Positions 1-10,659 of a stretch of 64,000 nucleotides of DNA are shown here, piece by piece. Made by a program: the position numbers and the translations under genes. This stretch comes from Xestospongia muta (taxonomy: Eukaryota; Porifera; Demospongiae; Haplosclerida; Petrosiidae). The notes beneath the pieces are model-generated. The model searched no databases, was not told the DNA's origin, and saw only the letters and a list, made by a program, of their open reading frames with translations. Positions within the stretch are counted from its first letter, which is position 1; each line of letters starts with the position of its first letter. The stretch covers positions 9,991,162-10,055,161 of the forward strand of contig OY848918.1 in NCBI GenBank assembly GCA_963693285.1, given 5' to 3'.

Positions 1-171
1 GCTTAATCATTATACAGCTAACAATTACAAATTACCATTATACTTCTTGTGGTGGATTTGGTTGTTACTGTAATATGCATGTTTAATAATTGCTAAATTG
101 TACACCAAAATTAGTACAAACTAAGACTTCACACAGAACGTGACAAACAGATAGGCAATAGGCAGATTGTC

Positions 172-414
172 TTATGTAAACTCTCCAAAAATGTTTAACC
201 TGTGTTCATTCCCCCTGATAAATTCCTTTAAACATGACGGAATGACCAGATCATCAGTTCTGTCTTTGTGTGCATGAAGGATCAACAGATTGTTGAGACG
301 TAACTGTAACATTGTTGCACGAAGGTAAGTCTTCACCCTCCGTAGTATTGAAGCACTGCGTTCACTTACTGCATTGGTGGCTGGAATCACTGTTTGCACT
401 GTTGTCGGGCCCAA
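172..414 (-). pseudogene. hAT-family transposase C-terminal fragment
   Basis: About 80 codons read as the C-terminal dimerisation region of a hAT transposase: a stretch beginning NAVSERSASILRRVKTYLRA, followed by LRLNNLLILHAHKD. That signature (ERSxSxLRRVKTYLR, then RLxxLxLLHxHKD) is typical of hAT and ZMYM-like elements in animals. The zinc-finger and catalytic parts are missing, so this is a relic or the last exon of an element cut off by the window edge. There is no ATG; the open frame begins inside the domain. It abuts the unusually GC-rich patch at 415-545, after which array sequence (the UBASH3 3' trailer) begins. Confidence 0.75.
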
Positions 415-545
415 AGTCAGGCAGCTGCCGTTCAGCCATTATAGCACAGCCGTGCAAGGTGCAAAATTGCCGCTATTGCGCATGCGCAAATCAGCGACTA
501 GCTAAAACCGGTCCGGCCATGGCCTGACCGGCCGGAGTGGGTGCT
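415..545. other. GC-rich patch with imperfect palindrome
   Basis: A short GC-rich, CpG-containing stretch in otherwise AT-rich, CpG-poor DNA. It contains a 24-nt imperfect palindrome at 508-531 centred on GGCCATGGCC, with CCGGTC and GACCGG at the ends. It lies between the hAT fragment and the start of the array, so it may be an element terminus. Function unknown. Confidence 0.4.
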
Positions 546-554
546 ACGGCCCTG

Positions 555-760
555 TTTTACTTGTTTAAAATTAATTACAATAATATGCTGTGCGTATTAT
601 CATCTTTATTTTGTTCTAAATAGTAGCTTGTTTATTGTAATTATTATTGATTTTTGTTTTAATATTCTTTTAAGTCTCTTTTATTTCTCTCTTATGATCA
701 CTGTTATATTTTTCAGGGATAATAATTATTGTTATACTACAATATAAGGCTATTATAAGT
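555..760 (+). other. Orphan UBASH3-like 3' trailer
   Basis: This stretch matches the sequence that follows the UBASH3 fragments elsewhere in the array (from about 11850, 19635, 41285, 45025, 48765 and 57340). Here no UBASH3 coding sequence precedes it; the hAT-associated DNA does. It marks the left edge of the array within the window. The small ORF across it is not credible. Confidence 0.6.
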
Positions 761-816
761 ACCTATACTATGCAGAGTAATACACTCTAGTATCATAATA
801 TGTTAATACGATGTTT

Positions 817-1681
817 CTAGTGATCTTGTTGGTTGGTGGTTTCACTGCTTTGCCCCTCTTCACTAATAGTAGAAGTAGTAACTGTTTCCTTAGCTAGTCC
901 TTCTTCTCCTAGTTTATGGATAATACGATGAGGTGCTAATAAATTTTTCCTCTGACTGTGTTTGACTAGAGACATGACCAATGGAGTCCAGATATTTTTA
1001 TCTATGGTTACTTACCTTTCTCTCTGATAGTCTGTTTTTTTACCTCAGGTAGCAAGAAATAGTAAACCATTTCAGCCACCATTTCTTGACTTTGCAGTTT
1101 ATCTCAACTGCAAGTATAACATTATATTATATATCATCTATTCTCAGTACAGTAATGTAAATAACTTACGTTTATTAAGTCTCTCAGACCACACAACACA
1201 AGGAGCAACCAAACTTAACCTAGTGTCTGGTTAATGCAAGAGATAAAGTTTTGTAATCAAAGCTAAAACTAACATATAATATATACATACATATATATAT
1301 GTGTGAGTGTGTGTGTCTGTGTTTACGTATGTATATAACAGAATATACCTCAAATCAGTCATTTCAAGATCCAATAGTCCTATATAATATAATACTATCA
1401 TATATATATAGTGTGTGTACAATGTACCATTGAATGCTGTGTTATATTGGCTCTTTATTACATAATACTATCATATATATAGTGTGTGTATAATGTACCA
1501 TTGAGCATTGTGTTATATTGGCTCTTTATTGCATATTGCTCTGAGTTAGCATCCAAGTAGATACCAATACGTGTCATAGGAACATAGACTTGAGAATCAA
1601 AGTTAGTATACTCATTGATAATGTTTCTTCTCTCTTGTTTTCCTTCAACATGGTGTCTCTGTTCTATTAGTTTACATATGG
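817..1681 (-). pseudogene. CFAP91: CFAP91 3' fragment, unit 1 (exons N, M, D)
   Basis: Exon N (817-965) encodes the C-terminus (QRKHLLAAH.IIHKQ... ending NQQDH, stop TAG). Exon M is at about 1018-1110 and reads ...QSQEMVAEMVYYFLLPEV. Exon D is at 1499-1681, with a CTACAG acceptor and a GTACAT donor; it reads ERRNIINEYTNFDSQVY and YLDANSEQYAIKSQ. Order and wording match the C-terminal half of CFAP91 (MAATS1), an axonemal protein that anchors the calmodulin- and radial-spoke-associated complex. Exons E to L are deleted: the sequence jumps from the start of exon L to the intron above exon D. Exon M carries TGA where other copies have CGA, so this copy is broken. Confidence 0.85.
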
Positions 1682-1973
1682 CTGTAGTGAAGTTGAGATA
1701 GTGTAAAATGTGATCATTGTGATAGAGACTGTTGTGATAGTGTGATTGTTGTCAGAGTGTCACTACCTTTTATATGTTCACTCCTAACTCGTCTAATTTG
1801 TCGCTCTTTCTCTTTGTTTCTAAGACTCTAAAATATTGTACATAATTATCAGTATGTTAATCAGTTTATTGGTATCAAAATTTTTATTAATATCAAAAAT
1901 TTTTTTCACAAAATCAAAGGTGTATCAAAATTAATGTATGCAATGTTATTGATCACAACATGAGACTTTTCCT

Positions 1974-3218
1974 TTATTTCACATAGATCTCATAATGGGC
2001 TACAGGACAATCTTCATCAGATGTACCTTCATTAAGACAGATCCTCATCTCTATGTAGTCAGTAGTGGAGCAATTGAGTTTCTTATAAAACCAAGGTATA
2101 CCAGTACGTTGACAACAGGCAGTTTCTATACTACCACATTGATGACCATCCCACAGAGGATCATTGGGATAGAATTTACCTAAAACAGGATAATTTGGAC
2201 TTCCAGACTCACAATAATAGTCATTATTAACAAATGATGGTGGAGTTCTAGGATCTGTACTACTACATGGACAATAACTAAAATAATAGTTATCAGTTGA
2301 GCCACAAATAAAAGTCCAAATATGCCTACGAGGATTACCATGAGTTAAACTAATACCATCACTGTAATAAGAGTTAATACTGCTGGTAGTGTGTATTGCT
2401 CCATCTGGCCACCCAACTTGATATCCAATAACTCTACCACACACTTGAGAGTACTCAATGTTACCTGATGGAAACATCATTCCTACACAGCTACCTCCGC
2501 TACTAACTGGTCGGCCACATGCTCGAATACCACTTTCATTATACAATCTAAATTCATCAGGACAATTCTCACTGCTATCTGCCATATTAAGATAAGCTAC
2601 CCTCATCCAACCTCCTGTGAAATTACACAATTCCTCCATATAACAGTACACTTGACGAGCATTGCTGAAATTATCAGCTATAATATAATAGTCTGAAGGA
2701 CAGTCTGGACATCTCCATTTGACCTCCTCACACGAACGAGGAAGTAACAATGATGGAGGAGGACATTTCTCTGCAGTAGTGTTCTCATGAATATCTTGAA
2801 GAGTATTGATATCTTTTTTAATGTCATCAATGTTATCTTCTAATCTATTCATAATCCTATTGAGATTACTAACAACCTCAAGTATCTTTATAATGCCTTC
2901 ATTGTACAATCTTGTCTCTAACCTGGATATATTAGCAACAATAGTCTCAGTGAGTTCTTTGATCATTTTATTACATTTAGTTGGTGAGTTAGATAGTAGT
3001 TGTTGTGATACAACAAGTTGTATGGGACTAGTTGGATTACTACCATCTTCACAAGGTGGACAGCTACTGCGAGAAGATTTAGTAAGGAGTTGATTAATAG
3101 CAGCAGTCAGGTTAGCTATGGCATCATCTATACTACTATCACCATCAGAATGACTTAATGGATTAGACATACCAGTAATAGCTAGTATGACTACCAGTAA
3201 AGATAGAAGGGAAGTCAT
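1974..3218 (-). CDS. Secreted coiled-coil/fibrinogen-like protein, copy 1 (414 aa)
   Basis: An intact single-exon gene with an ATG start. Residues 1 to about 18 (MTSLLSLLVVILAITG) form a signal peptide. Residues 20-80 are a Ser/Cys-rich linker (SCPPCEDG), and about 85-145 are heptad-like and probably a trimerising or dimerising coiled coil. Residues 160-414 form a Cys-rich module starting RSCEEVK.RCPDCPSDYY and containing GGWMRVAYLNM, as in fibrinogen-related domains, then SLTHGNPR.HIWTF, DPLWDGHQCG and IEMRICL, ending HYEIYVK. Several NxS/T sites fit secretion. The module is widespread in sponges and cnidarians without a settled function; recognition or adhesion is inference. It lies inside a CFAP91 intron on the same strand, about 290 bp from exon D. 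Confidence 0.85.
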   Translation of the reverse strand: MTSLLSLLVVILAITGMSNPLSHSDGDSSIDDAIANLTAAINQLLTKSSRSSCPPCEDGSNPTSPIQLVVSQQLLSNSPTKCNKMIKELTETIVANISRLETRLYNEGIIKILEVVSNLNRIMNRLEDNIDDIKKDINTLQDIHENTTAEKCPPPSLLLPRSCEEVKWRCPDCPSDYYIIADNFSNARQVYCYMEELCNFTGGWMRVAYLNMADSSENCPDEFRLYNESGIRACGRPVSSGGSCVGMMFPSGNIEYSQVCGRVIGYQVGWPDGAIHTTSSINSYYSDGISLTHGNPRRHIWTFICGSTDNYYFSYCPCSSTDPRTPPSFVNNDYYCESGSPNYPVLGKFYPNDPLWDGHQCGSIETACCQRTGIPWFYKKLNCSTTDYIEMRICLNEGTSDEDCPVAHYEIYVK

Positions 3219-3266
3219 TGTTACTCATGTACTGTTCTACACTTGTTGTGCTGTAGACTGTCTACC

Positions 3267-3292
3267 TTATATATACTCACTGAGATAGTGAG
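3267..3292 (-). promoter_or_regulatory. TATA box and 17-bp inverted repeat, copy 1
   Basis: On the - strand a TATATATAA box (3267-3275) lies about 50 bp upstream of the ATG at 3218. It is directly preceded by CTCACTGAGATAGTGAG (3276-3292), a 6-bp inverted repeat with a 5-bp centre. The same block precedes every long secreted copy. A further element, TTTCAGAGAAA (3338-3348), an inverted TTC-N3-GAA, lies upstream. Confidence 0.6.
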
Positions 3293-3299
3293 ATAACTA

Positions 3300-5100
3300 A
3301 GTCATCTAAAATTGAATAACACCTGGAGGGATTGACTTTTCAGAGAAAGTAACCTCCTTCAAGTGATAAAGGATACCACAAGGACTACCTAATGTCAACC
3401 ATGACTGTCTTTTCTCAGTATCAAAAAGATAATGTTCACCTCAAGGACTACCCTAATAGAAGCTATGTTAAAATAAATCAGTCCTGTTGATGACAGCTGT
3501 AGATTACGACAGTCCTCAGTGGTAATAAACAACACCTGTACTAACAGTTAGAGGAATACCACAGTAAAGAGTCTCCTCCCATTATCACTCAAGTTATAAG
3601 CACTACTTTATGATATATTATGTAACAATGGAATTTTCTTTACTAGTTTAAGCCCACAATCATCTAATGAAAAGTCTATATAACCTATAATTAAGCTATC
3701 ACTCATAGCAATAGTTGTCTAAAGATAGACTACCAAGATAGAAGGGAAGTCATTGTAATTCATGTACTGTTCTACTCTTGTTATGTGGTAGACTGTCTAT
3801 CTTATATATACTCACTGAGATAGTGAGATAACTAAGTCGTCTAAAATTGAATAACACCTGGTGGGATTGACTTTTCAGAGAAGTAACCTCCTTTAAAATA
3901 TAAAGGAGACCACAAAGACTACCTAATGTCAACCACGACTGTCCTTCCTAAGCATCAAAAAGATAATGTCCACTACCAAAAGCTGTGGTAAAATATATTA
4001 GTCGTCTTGATGACAGTTATAGATCACAACAGTCCTCAGTGGTAATAAACAACACCTGTACTAACAGTTAGAGGAATATCACAGTAAAGAGTGTCCTCCC
4101 ATTACTACTCAAGTTATAAAAACTACTTTATGATATATTATGTAACACTGGAATCTTCTTAAATAGTTTAAGTCCACAATCATTTAATGAAAAGTCTATA
4201 TAACCTATATTTAAGCTTAGTCATGCTGATAGTTGTCTTGACATAGTTGTATATGTTTTCCTTATAATTTGAGATGCACTGTTTGAAAAAATAAGATCTT
4301 TCTTAATATCAACTGTATATACATGCCCCCACTAAAATAATAAGATAACCAAGGCATCAAAAATTGAATAACACTTGGAGGGATTGACTTTCCAGAGAAA
4401 GTAACCTCCTTCAAATGATAAAGGATACCACAAGAACTACCTAATGTCAATCATGACTGTCTTTCCTCACATCAAAAAGATAATGTTCACCTCAAAGACT
4501 ACCCTAATAAAAGTTGTGGTAAAATACATCAGTCCTCTTGATGACAGTTGTAGATCACAACAGTCCTCAGTAGTAATAAACAGTACCTGTACTGACAGTT
4601 AGAGAAATATCACAGTAAAGTGTCTCCTCCCATTACCACTCAAGTTATAAATACTACTTTATGATATATTATGTAACAATGGAATCTTCTTCACTAGTTT
4701 AATTCCACAATCATTTAATGAAAAGTCTATATAACCTATAATTATACTATCAGTCATAGAAATGATTGTCTAGAGATAGTTGTATGTGTTTTCTTATAAT
4801 TTGATATGTACTGTTTGAAAAAATATGATATTTCATAATATGAACTGTATATACATGCCCCCACTAAAAAAATGAGATAACCAAGGCAGCAAAAAATGAA
4901 TAACACCTGCAGGGGTTGACATTATATTAGAGGAAGTTACCCCCTTTCTCATAATAAATGATACCACAAGGATTACCTAATATTAACTATGACTCTCCTT
5001 TCTTAACACTAAAAGATTACTTCTATTTCAAGGACTATTCTAATATAAACTTTTTAGTTGTGTATTTACAACAAGTATTAGGGGTTAGCTGCTGTTTGGT
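3300..5100. repeat. Upstream ~520-bp tandem repeats, copy 1
   Basis: Three to four diverged units of about 500-550 bp begin near 3305, 3845, 4365 and 4890. Each carries the same ordered landmarks: ...GGAGGGATTGACTTTTCAGAG, ...CTACCTAATGTCAACCATGAC, ...GTCCTCAGTGGTAATAAACA, ...CACTCAAGTTATAA and ...AATGAAAAGTCTATATAACC. The unit at about 3800 also carries an orphan copy of the TATA and inverted-repeat block (around 3801-3829). No credible coding capacity was seen. Confidence 0.7.
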
Positions 5101-5130
5101 CAATTACTAGATGTACCATCAAGTTATTAT

Positions 5131-5496
5131 CTAACAACTAATTCTAATACAGTAATAAAAATTGGTATTTTGAGAGTTGACATTCTGGGAAGTAACCATA
5201 TCAGGAGTACTAGCTATTAGACATTGTCGAGTTAACACCAGCTGCAAAAGATCAGTCAGACTATCACAAGAGTCTGATCTACAAGATACTGGACAGCTAT
5301 GAGAAGATTGAGTAAGGAGTTGATTAATCCAGTGAAGAACTTCCTTTTTTAACCATATAAAAATATGCTTCACCTCAATGACTACCCTAACATTAGCCAG
5401 GACTCCCCTTCTTAGGATTTGTTTGGTAAAACCATGAAACAGACCTCCTCCCTTTGCCTCTTCAAAGGTTGAAGAATTTCTAACATTAACTATCAT
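5131..5496 (-). pseudogene. Secreted-family N-terminal remnant, unit 1
   Basis: A 121-codon open frame. Its second half (INQLLTQSSHSCPVSC...DLLQLVLTRQCLI) aligns with residues about 41-75 of the long secreted proteins (INQLLTKSSRSSCPPC...IQLVVSQQLL). Its first half (MIVNVRNSSTFEEAKGGG...) replaces the signal peptide and resembles nothing I recognise. It has no C-terminal module. Near-identical frames occur at 38670-39020 and 63600-63953, always at the far end of the upstream repeats. Probably a truncated duplicate rather than a gene. Confidence 0.5.
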
Positions 5497-5499
5497 TTA

Positions 5500-7680
5500 T
5501 TATCTAAACTTTCTAAGACAACAGAACTACCCTGATTATCAACCATGACTTTCTTAGCCTTCAAAAGACAAGTGTTACGTCAAGGTCCTGGGACTACCTA
5601 ATATTAAATGCTGACAAAAATATAACAGATACCCTAAGGGTTACTCTGATTCATTTTTAGCCTTCAAAAGACAAATATTACCTCAGTCTTCAAACCTTAA
5701 GGGAATTATCCAATACCAAACTAAACCAGTAGTCTTGATAACAGCTGTATTTCACAAAACTAGTGATAAATAACACCTGTAACAACAGTTAGAGGACTAC
5801 CTAAAACATTTTTCGTTCACCTCTTAAAAGATATCCATCTACTTCAGTGTCAATTACAGACCACTTTCTCGTAAACTAATACTACATCAATGTTATCTTA
5901 TACATGTATTACAGACAGAAACACTTTATAATATTGACCTCCATAGAGAAAGGGACTTTAGCTATACAAACAACAGAAACAAACAATTAATGTTAATATC
6001 AAGTCAAAGATTACTAGTCATATAAAATTCAAAGAAAATTAGTACTAATTTAGTTCATAAATGAGATTCATGTTGCCATGAGATACAACATAATTTAATA
6101 CCTTGTTTTTAGGTACAATAATATGTATATGGTATATATAGTCCATGTCAGTGTACTGAATAAACTTTACTGACTGATGAAATTCACTATAAACACATTG
6201 CACAGTAAACATGGTATACACAGTAAACATGATGTATGCAATATTACATAGTATTTACTACTTACAGTATACATAGTATATATGGTATAAACACATACTG
6301 TGTATAACATAATTATATACTGTATATATTATGTTATACATAATATATAAAGTACACTATGTACAGTATAATGTTATACATAGTATACACATTATACACT
6401 GTATACACAGTATACATTATATAGATAGTATACACACTATACTATATTAAAATATCTGGCCATTTTACATCTTTCTAAAACCACAAAGATCACAATCAGA
6501 TGTTTATTTCCCAATGAAGAAGCCTTTATTCTTGACTGATAAGAACTACACCAAAATCAACAATAGCTCTTCTTCTCAATAGTGAAAAGATAAGCAATAC
6601 CACAAGGAGTACTCTAATATCAACCATAACTGTCCTTTCTCACCATATGAATAGGAGAAAATGACTATATTAATATCAACCAAAAACTCAATGAAAACTC
6701 AGATATAAACCTTAACTGTCCTTTCTCAATCCAATATCAATCATGTATACTATATACACAGTGTACATGTCATACATGTTATACATAGTATACACTATAC
6801 ACTATATACACAGTATATAGTGACATATCAATGTATTACTTTTATACACTTGATAGATGACATGATAAATCATCCAACCAGAACTATATAACTCTACTAT
6901 AATATATTCTCTCAGTATGATGAAAGCGTTTGATCTGGTATAATTGAACATTATTGGTCTTATATTGTTAGTCTTAATATACTGATTCTTTGTTCGATAG
7001 CTGTAATATTATTAGTCTTATATAGTCTGTGGTATTCTTATAATCAGCAGTAATAGCAGGTATATATTAGAAAGCTACCTAAGTCACTTTTGATACATCA
7101 GTCAACACTACACTTAAGTATTAGCAAAGGATGTCTGAACAATTTCACCAACCAGAATGTGAAAGTTTATGTCAAATTACATATAATAATCATTTCAAAT
7201 AAAACCAAAAGAAACAATTTATTAATCATCATCTACAAGAACCCATAATAAACCTAGTAGTTATGTTGTCCACACCTACTAATATAACTAACATATTAAC
7301 AAGACCTCATTAGAAGTAAAATCTAAATCAAGTTAATGGAAATATCCATTCCTTCATGACTATACAACTTCATTACCATTTTATACTTTCTAACCATTTT
7401 CCAAGTGGTAAATATATTGAATTCAAAAGACAATTATAAATTCCGTATACAGTCAATTGATTTCTCAATAATACTAATAATAGAAATGATTAAATTCAAC
7501 TCTTAATATTATAGTAATGCTTCTGTATTGACACAGTGTCAATAAAGGTTTCATAATAACTTAATTATATGTGTAATCAAAATCCCAAAGATAAGTAACT
7601 TTGACAAAAGGCTTACTAAATCAAAGTTGCACCAAATGTGTCCATAAACATAATGTAAATACAAGTTAATCAAAGTACAA
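5500..7680. other. Non-coding stretch in nested-gene intron
   Basis: No credible gene. It holds short intron-type repeats, a TATACACAG-rich stretch at about 6180-6440 (also at 32600-33030, 39700-39900 and 40560-41130), and a segment at about 6815-7340 that recurs at about 53985-54500. Confidence 0.55.
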
Positions 7681-7689
7681 GCTGTTCTG

Positions 7690-8068
7690 TTATTTCACAT
7701 AGATCTCATAATGACCTACAGGACAATCTTCATCAGATGTACCTCCATCGAGACAAATCCTCATCTCTATGTAGTCAGTAGTGGAGTAATTGAATTTCTT
7801 ATAAAACCAAGGTATACCAGTACGTTGACAACAGGCAGTTTCTATACTACCACATTGATGACCATCCTACAATGGATCATTGGGATAGAATTTACCTACA
7901 ACATGAAGATTTGGACTTCCAGACTCACAATAATAGTCACTACCAACAAATGATGGTGGAGTTCTAGGATCTAGAAGGACATGTATCAGAGCCATCATTA
8001 CCACTGGTAGAGCTATCAGAGACACTAGCAATAACAGTCAGTAGAATTACAGCATAGAAATATGCCAT
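7690..8068 (-). pseudogene. Deletion-derived secreted short-type gene
   Basis: The N-terminus starts at ATG 8068 with a short-type signal peptide (MAYFYAVILLTVIASVS), runs about 30 codons, then joins directly to the C-terminal module at the DPRTPPSFVG region, ending EIYVK with stop at 7690-7692. The central part of the protein is missing, the frame is broken at the join (TAG just after the junction), and a TAG replaces the W of DPLWDG. A remnant formed by internal deletion. Confidence 0.7.
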
Positions 8069-8575
8069 CTTAAGAGTGCTATCATGAAGAGTTTCAAATG
8101 CAAAGACTTAAGATGTGATGTCGAGCCAATAAAAATAAAATTATTGAGCAAATTATAACATTCCAATGTATGCCAAGGAAGGTTAACAGATGGTGAGTGA
8201 CAATTGGTCCGTAGGAGTCTATCTTATGATAGGAAAATTATAATACTGTACAATATCTATCACATCAAGTGGTATTGACAGTCAACACTATCACTATTCA
8301 GAGGAAGTCACACTTGTTTGTATATACGATAAAAGAAAATCTGTTTTTATTGATAACTTAGTTAATCCCTGCAGGTACAATTAATGATTACAACTTATAA
8401 TAGAAGAACACTAATTCTCATGATTATTTCTAAGACAACAACAAAAGATTAAGCTAACAAAAATGATCTAATGTCATTTAGTAGATTAATTCATATTTCA
8501 TTAAAGAAAACTAAAAGTGTATGCATTGACAAATTACAGAGAGTCACTCGTTGTTGTATGTACATCTCTTCTAAA

Positions 8576-9520
8576 CTACTTAACATAGATCTCATATTGA
8601 CCTATAGCACAATCTTCATCAGATGTCTCATGGCCAAGACATATCCTCATCTCAATATAGTCAGTTGTAGAGTAGCTGAATTTTTTATAAAACCAAGGTA
8701 TATCAGTATGTTGACAACAGGCAGTTTCTATACTACCACATTGATGACCATCCCACAGAGGATGATTGGTGTAGAATTTACCAACTACTGGTGGTGATGT
8801 TGGACATCCTGACTCACAGTAATAATCATTACCAACAAATGGTGGTGGGTTTCTGGAATCTTTGCTAGCACATGGACAATGACTCTCTTTATCGTTTTCT
8901 TGTGAGCCAACAATAAAAGTCCAAATATGACTACGAGGGCTACCATGAGTTAATAGAATGCCATCAACATAATTTGAGTCGATGTTCTTTTTATTGCTAT
9001 AATACGCTGCATCTGGCCACCCAACTTGATATCCAATAACTTTACCACACACTTGAGAGTACTCCATGTTCCTTGATGGAAAGGCTATTCCAATACAGCT
9101 ACCTTCACTACTAACTGGTCAACCACATGCTCGAACACCATTTTCACTATACAGTCTGAATTCATCAGGACATTTCTCAATGCTATTTGTCATGTTAAGA
9201 TAAGCTACCCTCATCCAACCTCCTCCAGAGCTGCACAACGTTTGCATGTGGCAGTATACTTGACGAACATGGCCATGACTGTCAACTAACACGTAATAGT
9301 CCGAAGGACAGTCTGGACATTTCTTCTTAATTTCCTCACATGAGCGAAGTAATTGAGAAGGTTTATACTCATTGTTGCAGTGGGACATAATAGAGTTAAT
9401 TTTGATGGTCAGATCTCTAATGCTTGAATCAAAGTGGTAAGTGGATAGGCATGTGCCAGGTGTGTTGGCAGAGACACTTGCAATAACAACCAGTATAGTT
9501 ACAACATAGAAATATGCCAT
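8576..9520 (-). pseudogene. Short-type secreted fibrinogen-like gene with one TGA
   Basis: One continuous frame of about 314 codons except for a single TGA at 9119-9121. It starts MAYFYVVTILVVIASVSA (signal peptide), has about 40 linker residues without the coiled coil, then the Cys-rich module beginning LRSCEEIKKKCPDCPSDYY and ending YEIYVK. The TGA stands in RACG-stop-PVSS, where all long copies read CGA (GRPVSS), so it is a one-base CGA to TGA change at a CpG. Everything else looks intact, including loop lengths and most cysteines. It is either a very young pseudogene or a null allele; stop readthrough is possible but unsupported. Confidence 0.8.
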
Positions 9521-9764
9521 TTTAGAGTGCTGCCTTGAATCGTGAATGATTAAAATTTCATTTTATATCCATTTAAAACCACAGAAATTATCTCTAAAAT
9601 CAATCAATATTTATTATTATGCAGAAATTATTTTTTTCAACAAACACTTAATACCATTGTTATCTTAAGGACTACCCATCGTTCTTCTTTCTCAACCTTA
9701 AACAAGCAAGTCCAAAGGCAAGAACTACCCCAATGATAACCTCATAAAAAGGACACATCAAGGA

Positions 9765-9905
9765 CTACACATAGATAAGATAACCCTTTAAGAAGAATAC
9801 AACATGAATTAACCACAGATAAGATAACCCTTTAAGAAAGGACACATCAAGAACAAACCATAGAAAAGATAACCCTTTAAGAAAGTACACTCCAAGGACT
9901 ACATG
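9765..9905. repeat. 45-bp minisatellite, short block
   Basis: About three units of roughly 44-45 bp, with landmark GATAAGATAACCCTTTAAGA at about 9774, 9818 and 9863. The same repeat forms the longer block at 15985-16390; a single trace is at about 55070. Confidence 0.7.
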
Positions 9906-10655
9906 TACTTGTGGTCATATCTACTCAGCTCTTGAAAGGAGAAGGTTTACTCCAATATCAACTATGGCTGTCCTTTCTCAAACTCTCAATACACAAAGAC
10001 TATATCAATAACAATGGTATATCAATAACTAAGACAACTCTTATATAAACTATGACTGATAAACAAATCCTCTTATCTACTATTAGCCATTGATTAATAC
10101 TACTTTATACTACATACTGTAATCAGTCTGGTCAGTCTGGTTTAGAGAAATTAAAAAAGAAGGAAGAGGAACTACTACAAGGACACCAATTAACAATGGA
10201 ACACTAATACCATCATAATACATGTTAAAGACATGTTAGTAAGGATCACTTTGTGATGTAGTAATTACTGTATCTTAAGTTGGTATAGACATACACAAAA
10301 TTGAAGTGTATTTCTCAATGCAGAAACCATTTCTTGACTGATGAACTATACTCCAATATCAATAATAACTCTCCATATCAACCTTTGAACAAAACCACAA
10401 GGAGTATTCTAATATCAACTATATCTGTCCTTTCTAATGCTTTGAAAGACAATGATACTCCAATATCAATCAAGGTTCACCTCTTAGCCATTGAAAAGAT
10501 AAGCAATACCTCAAGGAGTACTCTAATAACAACTGTGGCTGTTGATTGTATGATAAATACCTCCCCCATAAAGGTTGTATAATGTTACAATGGTATATCA
10601 GTGTATTGCACTATGTACACATATATTATTTATGATATTAATATTACATTTTGAC
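9905..10655. other. CFAP91 intron sequence, no gene
   Basis: An intron-type segment that recurs upstream of every exon C copy (about 16390-17290, 24960-25730, 42900-43680, 46640-47420 and 55140-55925). It contains no credible coding region. Confidence 0.6.
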
Positions 10656-10659
10656 TTAC

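Noticed and set aside
541..747. Hydrophobic + strand ORF, also at 19642
   Set aside because: Lies in the UBASH3 3' trailer; Phe/Ile-rich because of AT-rich DNA, and not preserved in other copies.
2806..3093. + strand ORF of about 95 codons, with equivalents at 14588, 30064, 36353 and 62319
   Set aside because: It is the antisense of the coiled-coil region of the secreted genes; it stays open because the sense strand is conserved. Leu/Ser composition follows from the complement.
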